From NCBI GenBank assembly GCA_021851265.1, contig JAJZIG010000005.1:1-38333 (forward strand): a stretch of 38,333 nucleotides of DNA, read 5' to 3'. Source of the stretch: an archaeon (GTDB lineage: Archaea > Thermoproteota > Nitrososphaeria > Nitrososphaerales > Gagatemarchaeaceae). The notes under the pieces are model-generated. The model was not told the DNA's origin. It did no database searches and saw only the letters and a program-made list of their open reading frames with translations. The position numbers and the translations under genes are program-made. Positions 33,709 to 38,333 of the stretch are shown one piece after another (position 1 is the stretch's first letter; each line of letters starts with the position of its first letter).

Positions 33709-34734
33709 ATGCGGAGCACTTTCGTGGACGCATGCAGGAGGAAGCAGGTGGACCACACGCCGGTCTGGTTCATGAGGCAGGCAGGGAGGTACCTCCCCAG
33801 CTACCGGAAGCTCAGGTCCCAGAAGGGGATGCTGGAGATAGCCAAGGACCCCCGCCTCGCTTCGGACGTGACAGTCGACCCTGTGAGGGAGCTCGGGGTG
33901 GACGCGGCCGTGGTCTTCGCCGACATAATGCTCCCCTTGGAAGGGGTCGGCGTCAAGTTCAGGATCGAGGAGAACGTGGGGCCGATCATAGAGCGGCCGA
34001 TCGCCGGGAGGGAGGACGTGGAGGCGCTGGCAGACTTCGACCCCGACGCGCATGCCGGGTACGTCCTCGAGACGATAGCCCTGGCCGTGGAGAAGCTGGC
34101 CGGGACCCCCCTCGTGGGGTTCTCCGGGGCCCCCTTCACCCTGGCGAGCTACCTGGTCGAGGGAGGTCCGAGCAGGGAGTTTCAGAAGACCAAGAAGATG
34201 ATGTACTCCGACCCGGAGGCATGGGACCTCCTGATGTCGAAGCTCACCAGGCTCGTGGCGGCGTACCTCGGGGCCCAGGTCAGGAGCGGGGTGGACGCGG
34301 TCCAGGTGTTCGACAGCTGGGTGGGCTGCCTCTCCCCCGAAGACTACCGCAGGTACGTCAGGCCCTACACCTCGGCGGTCTTCGGCGGGGTGGCCGGGTC
34401 GGTCCCGACGATCCACTTCTGCGCTAACTCTTCGGCCCTCGTGGAGGAGTTCGCGGCGACCGGGGCCGAGGTCATCAGTGTGGACTGGAGGGTCCCCGTA
34501 GACAGCGTGTGGGACCGCGCTGGCAAGGACAAGGGGGTGCAGGGGAACTTGGACCCTGTCCTGGCGGCGACCGGCGGAGGGGCGATGGAGGACGCGGTCG
34601 CAGGGATCATGAGGAAGGCATCCGGGAGGCGGGGGCACATATTCAACCTCGGGCACGGCGTCCTGCGTGACACGCCCCCCGAAAACCTCAGAAGGGTGGT
34701 GCAGATGGTCCAGGGATGGAAAGGAGGGGCCTGA
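33709..34734 (+). CDS. hemE: Uroporphyrinogen decarboxylase
   Basis: HemE removes the four acetate carboxyls of uroporphyrinogen III to give coproporphyrinogen III. The 341 residues show PVWFMRQAGRYLPSYR, the catalytic Asp in VVFADIMLPLEGVGVKF, GFSGAPFTLASYLVEGG and VFDSWVGCLSP. ATG follows the hemL stop directly. The gene marks the operon as using the copro- or protoporphyrin branch. The siroheme branch, common in archaea, would instead start with uroporphyrinogen methylation. Confidence 0.97.
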   Translation: MRSTFVDACRRKQVDHTPVWFMRQAGRYLPSYRKLRSQKGMLEIAKDPRLASDVTVDPVRELGVDAAVVFADIMLPLEGVGVKFRIEENVGPIIERPIAGREDVEALADFDPDAHAGYVLETIALAVEKLAGTPLVGFSGAPFTLASYLVEGGPSREFQKTKKMMYSDPEAWDLLMSKLTRLVAAYLGAQVRSGVDAVQVFDSWVGCLSPEDYRRYVRPYTSAVFGGVAGSVPTIHFCANSSALVEEFAATGAEVISVDWRVPVDSVWDRAGKDKGVQGNLDPVLAATGGGAMEDAVAGIMRKASGRRGHIFNLGHGVLRDTPPENLRRVVQMVQGWKGGA

Positions 34735-34735
34735 G

Positions 34736-35632
34736 ATGAAGGGGATACTGGTCATGGCCTACGGAGGGCCCAGATCCTTGGACGAGGTCGAGGCATACTA
34801 CACGCACATCAGAAGAGGGAGGAGTCCGTCCAAGGAGCAGATGGACGACCTCCTGGCCAGGTACAAGGCGATAGGGGGGAAGTCCCCTCTCCTGGAGACG
34901 ACCGAGAAGCAGGCTGCGGGACTGGAGCGGGCGCTCGGGCCAGAGGGGCCCAGGGTGTACGCGGGGATGAAGCATTCGCCACCGTTCGTCGCGGACGTGG
35001 TCCGCAGGGCGAGCTCAGAAGGGGTCACCGAGCTGCTCTGCATCGTGCTCGCGCCCCATTATTCGAAGATGAGCACGGTCGGGTACGCTAAGGCGGTGGA
35101 CGAGGCCAAAGCCTCCCTGGCGAGGAAGCTCGACGTGACGTTCGTGGAGTCGTGGTACGACAACCCCGGCCTGATCTCCATGTGGGCGGGGAGGGTGAAG
35201 GAGGCGGCCAGGACCGCCGGAGACGACGCGTCGCTGGTCTTCTCTGCGCACAGCCTCCCCGAGCGGACAATCAGGGAGGGCGACCCCTACAGAGACCAGC
35301 TGCTGGCGACGTCCAGGCTGGTCGCCGAGAAGCTGGCCTGGAGCGACTGGAGCTTCGCGTTCCAGAGCCAGAGCAAGACAGGCGAGCCGTGGCTCGGCCC
35401 CGACATACTGGACCACCTCCAGGCTCTCTATGAAAAGGGGAAGAGGCGGTTCATCTCGGCCCCCATCGGGTTCGTCTCGGACCACCTCGAGATCCTCTAC
35501 GACCTCGACATCGAGTGCCGGGAGTGGGCGGAGAAGAGGGGCGCCGAGCTCGTCAGGTGCAGGTCCCCCAACGGCAGCAGCGAGATGATCGCTGCGCTGG
35601 CGGGGATAGTCAGGCAGAACGGGTTCGCCTAG
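34736..35632 (+). CDS. hemH: Ferrochelatase
   Basis: HemH inserts ferrous iron into a porphyrin. With HemQ in the same operon, coproporphyrin III is the more likely substrate than protoporphyrin. The 298-residue protein has the family start LVMAYGGP, RYKAIGGKSPL, the active-site His in FSAHSLPE, FQSQSKTGEPWLGPD and the C-terminal Glu region GFVSDHLEILYDLDIE. ATG 34736 comes one base after the hemE stop. It is soluble with no membrane anchor and no Fe-S cysteines near its end. It closes the operon; CgoX is not next to it. Confidence 0.95.
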   Translation: MKGILVMAYGGPRSLDEVEAYYTHIRRGRSPSKEQMDDLLARYKAIGGKSPLLETTEKQAAGLERALGPEGPRVYAGMKHSPPFVADVVRRASSEGVTELLCIVLAPHYSKMSTVGYAKAVDEAKASLARKLDVTFVESWYDNPGLISMWAGRVKEAARTAGDDASLVFSAHSLPERTIREGDPYRDQLLATSRLVAEKLAWSDWSFAFQSQSKTGEPWLGPDILDHLQALYEKGKRRFISAPIGFVSDHLEILYDLDIECREWAEKRGAELVRCRSPNGSSEMIAALAGIVRQNGFA

Positions 35633-35820
35633 GCGGCCGGCCCAAGTCGCCCGCGACGTCGGCCAGAGAGATCACAAGAAGAAAGTCAGACAGAACCAGG
35701 ACCCTGTCAAGCAGGCGCAGCTGGTGTCTTCTCCCATGACGTAGTCGCTCAGAAGGCCGCCCTGGAAGGAGAAGAGAAGAGGCTCCTCGACGCCGTGCGC
35801 GGGAAGGCCAAAGAGATAGG
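35633..35820 (+). other. Short gap with protein-like remnant next to the tRNA 3' end
   Basis: Two frames look like pieces of one old gene: HKKKVRQNQDPVKQAQLV (about 35660-35735) and AQKAALEGEEKRLLDAVRGK (about 35748-35805), the second reading into the tRNA 3' end. I do not recognise it. Confidence 0.25.
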
Positions 35821-35918
35821 CGCCGGGTGTAGGATTCGGACCTACGCGACCGTTGATGGTCACGGGCTTGCTTGCCGCTGTCTCAAGGCCCGCGCAATAA
35901 CCACTCTGCCAACCCGGC
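35821..35918 (-). tRNA. tRNA-Ser(TGA) with a 13-nt intron
   Basis: The minus strand folds as a class II tRNA: acceptor GCCGGGT with ACCCGGC, discriminator G, D stem GCA with TGC, anticodon stem CGGGC with GCCCG, a long variable arm (GACC with GGTC), and T arm GTAGG-TCCGAAT-CCTAC. The anticodon TGA with the G discriminator and class II arm indicates serine. The intron (35869-35881) lies at the canonical 37/38 position. CCA is not encoded. The mature tRNA is 85 nt. Confidence 0.92.
35869..35881 (-). other. tRNA intron with bulge-helix-bulge splice sites
   Basis: CTTG of the exon pairs with CAAG of the intron, forming the 4-bp central helix. The flanking three-base bulges AGA and CAA would be cut after their second base, which gives exactly this 13-nt intron. 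The intron-side hairpin is minimal, so this is a relaxed motif. Confidence 0.8.
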
Positions 35919-35943
35919 CCGGTTCTTGGCGCTCGGCGACTCT

Positions 35944-35957
35944 CTTCTTATCCTTTA
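35944..35957 (-). promoter_or_regulatory. Possible promoter of the tRNA
   Basis: The minus strand reads TAAAGGATAAGAAG, about 26-39 nt before the tRNA 5' end at 35918. Confidence 0.35.
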
Positions 35958-35969
35958 GCAGGGAGCGAG

Positions 35970-35977
35970 TTCATAAG
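35970..35977 (+). promoter_or_regulatory. TATA box of the GNAT gene
   Basis: TTCATAAG is centred 25 nt before ATG 35999. Confidence 0.45.
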
Positions 35978-35998
35978 CGGAGCACATACCGGCTCCCC

Positions 35999-36841
35999 AT
36001 GGGTATCCGGGTCCGCCCAGCCAGGCTCTCCGACAAGGAGCCGTTGATGAGCTTCATCAGAGGCGTCTGGGGCGGGCACGACTACATCCCCAGGGTCTGG
36101 GGCGAATGGTTCAGGGACAAGGCCAACCCCATGTACGTCGTAGAGGTCGACGGGGTCCCCGTGGGGATGAACAGGATGACGATGCTGGAAGACGGGTCGG
36201 CGTGGCTGGAGGGGGTGAGGGTGCACCCCGACCATCGCGGAAAGGGGCTGGCGACCATGCTGGGGGAGAACTCCTTGAGGGTGGCCAGGAAACGAGGCGC
36301 TATGGCGTTCAAGCTGGCCAGCGGCTCGCGCAACAAAAGGGCGCACAGGCAGATCGCCAGGCTGGGGTTCACCGAGGTGACCCGGTTCAGCGTCTACGAG
36401 CCCGTGAAGGGGGCTCTGGCCAGGGACGGAGCGAGGCGGGTCGGCCCAGAGGACCTCGACGAGGCGGAGCGCCTGATGCGTAGGACGAAGGAGTTTGAGA
36501 TCGGGCACGGCGTCTACTGGAACAACTGGAGAGCGGCCCTGATGACCCCCGGGGTGACCAGGCGCCTCGTGGAGGAGGGGGCTGTGTGGAGGCTGGGCGG
36601 CGCGGTAGCCGTCACCAAGCCTGGAGGGGAAGGGAGGGACTGGGAGCAGATAGGCTTCCTCGGCGGGGAGCCGACGGATGCGGTCCGCCTGGCGAGGTGC
36701 CTCTTTGGGAGGAGGAAAGGCGCTTCCGAGCGCTGGGCGTACGTCTCACAGGGCTCTCCCCTGATCCATGCCCTGAGGACCTCCGGGTTCGCGCGGCGCG
36801 TCTCCGTCGTCCTTTTCGAGTGGAAGGCAGCCAAAGGTTAA
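35999..36841 (+). CDS. GNAT-family N-acetyltransferase
   Basis: The 280-residue protein has a GNAT domain in its first half: VRPARLSDKEPL at the start, the strand WLEGVRVHPDHRGKGLATML with the acetyl-CoA loop HRGKGLA, and the last-strand pattern RLGFTEVTRF. The C-terminal 130 residues are a less conserved extension that may add a second GNAT-like half or a substrate domain. The acceptor is unknown. ATG 35999 is chosen from the TATA box 25 nt upstream; the frame is open further upstream across the tRNA. Its TAA stop lies inside the TATA box of the next gene. Confidence 0.88.
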   Translation: MGIRVRPARLSDKEPLMSFIRGVWGGHDYIPRVWGEWFRDKANPMYVVEVDGVPVGMNRMTMLEDGSAWLEGVRVHPDHRGKGLATMLGENSLRVARKRGAMAFKLASGSRNKRAHRQIARLGFTEVTRFSVYEPVKGALARDGARRVGPEDLDEAERLMRRTKEFEIGHGVYWNNWRAALMTPGVTRRLVEEGAVWRLGGAVAVTKPGGEGRDWEQIGFLGGEPTDAVRLARCLFGRRKGASERWAYVSQGSPLIHALRTSGFARRVSVVLFEWKAAKG

Positions 36842-36844
36842 TTC
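36836..36844 (+). promoter_or_regulatory. TATA box of the 3-hydroxyacyl-CoA dehydrogenase
   Basis: GGTTAATTC is centred 28 nt before ATG 36868 and includes the stop codon of the GNAT gene. Confidence 0.55.
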
Positions 36845-36867
36845 GCTCTTTCTGGGCACGCGCGAGC

Positions 36868-37755
36868 ATGGAAAGCGGGAGCAAGGTGACAGTGCTGGGA
36901 GCGGGCCTCATGGGCCATGGGATCGCCCAGGTCGCGTCGCAGGTCGGCAGCTTCGAGGTCTCGATCTTGGACGTGGAGAAGGCATACCTGGACAGAGGGA
37001 TGAAGATGATCGGGGACTCCATAGGGAAATTCGTGGAGAAGGGGAAGCTCAGCAAGGATGAAGGCGCGGCGGCCCTGGGGAGGATACACCCCACCCTCGA
37101 CCTCGCTGAGGCCGTGAAAGGGAGTAGCCTAGTGATGGAAGCGGCCACCGAGGACCCCAAGCTCAAGCTCGAACTGTACGGGAAGCTGGCCCAGCTCGCC
37201 GGCGAGGACGCCATACTCGCGTCCAACACCTCGTCCATCAGCATCACCCTCCTGGGTTCGGCGACCAAGAGGCCTGAGAACGTCTGCGGGATGCACTTCT
37301 TCAACCCGCCTCAGCTCATGCCCCTGGTCGAGATAATCAGGGGGAACAGGACGTCGGACGAGACGGTGGGCCGGGTCAGGGAAGCCTCCGCGAAGCTGGG
37401 CAAGGAGACGGTGCTGTGCAAGAAGGACTCGCCCGGGTTCATCGTGAACAGGCTGCTCGTCCCCGCGCTGAACGAGGCGATCTTCCTCGTCCAGGAGGGG
37501 GTCGCCGACCCCGAGGACATCGACAAGGCGGTCAAGCTCGGCCTCAACTGGCCCATGGGGCCGCTGCAGCTGCTGGACTACGTCGGCCTGGACACGACGC
37601 TGAACATCACGCAGGTGTTCATGAACGAGTTCGAAGACTCGAAGTACCGCCCGAGCCCCCTCCTCAAGGAGATGGTGAGGGCGGGCCTCATGGGGAGGAA
37701 GAGCGGCAAGGGGTTCTACGAGTGGAGCTCCCCCGGCGCCACTAAGGCGAAGTGA
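36868..37755 (+). CDS. 3-hydroxyacyl-CoA (3-hydroxybutyryl-CoA) dehydrogenase
   Basis: The 295-residue enzyme oxidises 3-hydroxyacyl-CoA to 3-oxoacyl-CoA with NAD, or the reverse. The Rossmann start is VLGAGLMGHGIAQVAS; the active site holds the Ser of SNTSSIS, the His of GMHFFNPP with its partner Glu nearby, and the Asn of SPGFIVNRLL. The single-domain length fits HbdA/PaaH types, used in fatty-acid or short-chain acyl-CoA pathways including carbon-fixation cycles of some archaea. It is leaderless with its own TATA box. The convergent thioesterase gene overlaps its end by 14 bp. Confidence 0.95.
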   Translation: MESGSKVTVLGAGLMGHGIAQVASQVGSFEVSILDVEKAYLDRGMKMIGDSIGKFVEKGKLSKDEGAAALGRIHPTLDLAEAVKGSSLVMEAATEDPKLKLELYGKLAQLAGEDAILASNTSSISITLLGSATKRPENVCGMHFFNPPQLMPLVEIIRGNRTSDETVGRVREASAKLGKETVLCKKDSPGFIVNRLLVPALNEAIFLVQEGVADPEDIDKAVKLGLNWPMGPLQLLDYVGLDTTLNITQVFMNEFEDSKYRPSPLLKEMVRAGLMGRKSGKGFYEWSSPGATKAK

Positions 37756-38146
37756 GCTTCTCCTTCAGGTCCGGCGGGAAGGGGATCTTCCTGCCGTCTC
37801 CGCCGGTGAGGACGTGGACGGTGTGCCCGGTGGCGAGCAGAGTCATCTCGGGGACCTTGTAGACCTCGTTTTCGAACCTCAGGCTGCTGTTGCCGACGGA
37901 GGCGACCTTGGTCTTCACGAGTATCTCGTCGTCGAAGCGCGCGGGCGCCCTGTAGTCGGCGTGGGCCTGCACGACGGGGAACTGCACCCCGCGCCTGGTC
38001 CACTCGGCATACCCGAACCCGTGGTCCCTCATGAGCCCCACCCTGCCGACCTCGAACCAGGTGAGGAACTTCCCATAGTACACCACCCCCATGGTGTCAG
38101 TCTCTTCGAACCTGACGCGCAGCCTCTGCTCGTGCCACACGCCCAT
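37742..38146 (-). CDS. Acyl-CoA thioesterase, YbgC/FadM type
   Basis: The 134-residue hotdog protein has the YbgC pattern RFEETDTMGVVYYGKFLTWFE, where the Asp is the likely catalytic residue, followed by GR and the strand ADYRAPARFDDEI. It hydrolyses short acyl-CoA thioesters, or acyl-ACP in bacteria. The gene is convergent with the 3-hydroxyacyl-CoA dehydrogenase and shares its last 14 bp. The start is ATG 38146, 27 nt from TTTAA on the minus strand (38171-38175). Confidence 0.92.
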   Translation of the reverse strand: MGVWHEQRLRVRFEETDTMGVVYYGKFLTWFEVGRVGLMRDHGFGYAEWTRRGVQFPVVQAHADYRAPARFDDEILVKTKVASVGNSSLRFENEVYKVPEMTLLATGHTVHVLTGGDGRKIPFPPDLKEKLTSP

Positions 38147-38168
38147 GGCCGCGGGGAGGCCGCTCGTT

Positions 38169-38177
38169 CCTTTAACC
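38169..38177 (-). promoter_or_regulatory. TATA box of the YbgC-like gene
   Basis: GGTTAAAGG on the minus strand is centred 27 nt before ATG 38146. Confidence 0.55.
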
Positions 38178-38199
38178 TGAGCGGGCGTCCCGATTAAAA

Positions 38200-38211
38200 C
38201 CGTAAATACGG
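38200..38211 (+). promoter_or_regulatory. Inverted repeat in the promoter of the last gene
   Basis: CCGTA-AA-TACGG contains the TATA-like GTAAATAC, about 32 nt before ATG 38239. It could be an operator over the TATA box. Confidence 0.4.
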
Positions 38212-38238
38212 TAAGAAACGCGCCAGGATTCGTTCAAA

Positions 38239-38333
38239 ATGAACAAGAATCTCATCATAGTAGGCGGCGTCTTGGCCCTCATCGGGCTGATCGTGAACGT
38301 GGCGGTCGACCGCGACAACGTGTACGACATGAC
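38239..38333 (+). CDS. Start of a small membrane protein, cut by the window end
   Basis: Only 31 codons are present. The start MNKNLIIVGGVLALIGLIVN is one membrane helix, followed by VAVDRDNVYDM outside it. The family is not recognisable. A TATA-like box with an inverted repeat lies about 32 nt upstream, which supports this ATG. Confidence 0.6.
   Translation, partial: MNKNLIIVGGVLALIGLIVNVAVDRDNVYDM

Noticed and set aside
33322-34755. Minus-strand frame of 477 residues opposite hemL and hemE
   Set aside because: It spans two well-supported genes and has shadow-like His/Pro/Arg composition.
35672-35863. Minus-strand 63-residue frame
   Set aside because: It overlaps the tRNA gene and has no supporting start signal.
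1-38333. CRISPR array, rRNA genes or replication origin
   Set aside because: No regularly spaced repeats, no rRNA-like stretch and no clustered origin repeats or Cdc6/Orc1 gene were seen.

Overview
The window is about 38 kb of GC-rich DNA that reads as archaeal. The evidence is a class II tRNA-Ser with a short bulge-helix-bulge intron and no encoded CCA, TATA-like boxes placed 25-34 nt before starts (many genes look leaderless, several with GTG or TTG starts), a split PyrB/PyrI aspartate transcarbamylase, a two-subunit aconitase-X protein and a HerA/DUF87 ATPase. The long secreted protein with Ig-like repeats and the HemQ-type heme genes suggest an aerobic or microaerobic soil-type lineage such as Nitrososphaerota or Thermoplasmatota. 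The lineage cannot be fixed from this sequence alone.

Layout. Positions 1-950 hold a frameshifted DDE transposase cut by the window edge. At 1132-4065 is a large membrane-anchored surface protein whose N-terminal half resembles G1 (eqolisin) glutamic peptidases. An A-type Fe-S carrier follows, then a complete insertion sequence (4723-5977) with perfect 17-bp terminal inverted repeats. Positions 6248-8953 carry pyrB-pyrI-pyrC for pyrimidine synthesis. Positions 8946-14672 carry a small membrane protein, an amidase, a hotdog thioesterase, an Fe-dependent alcohol dehydrogenase, a NagD-like phosphatase and an enolase-superfamily enzyme. Positions 15307-19677 hold two aldehyde dehydrogenases around an ACS-type anion transporter. 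Together with the enolase-superfamily enzyme these look like a sugar-acid or related organic-acid catabolic island. The two aconitase-X subunits (19685-21306) probably form the phosphomevalonate dehydratase of archaeal isoprenoid synthesis. Positions 21619-24075 form a phosphorus module (PhoU-like protein, Pit transporter, glycerophosphodiesterase). A decayed IS5-type transposase lies at 24094-24890, followed by a HerA-like ATPase with a winged helix and a four-CBS protein.

The centrepiece is a tight, co-directional heme operon (27767-35632): hemA-hemC-hemD-hemB-hemQ-hemL-hemE-hemH. It covers glutamyl-tRNA to uroporphyrinogen III, then uroporphyrinogen decarboxylation, ferrochelation and coproheme decarboxylation. 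This is the coproporphyrin-dependent route, not the siroheme route usual in archaea. The oxidase step (CgoX/HemY) is not in the window. After the operon come tRNA-Ser(TGA), a GNAT protein, a 3-hydroxyacyl-CoA dehydrogenase, a YbgC-like thioesterase and the start of a small membrane protein cut by the window end.
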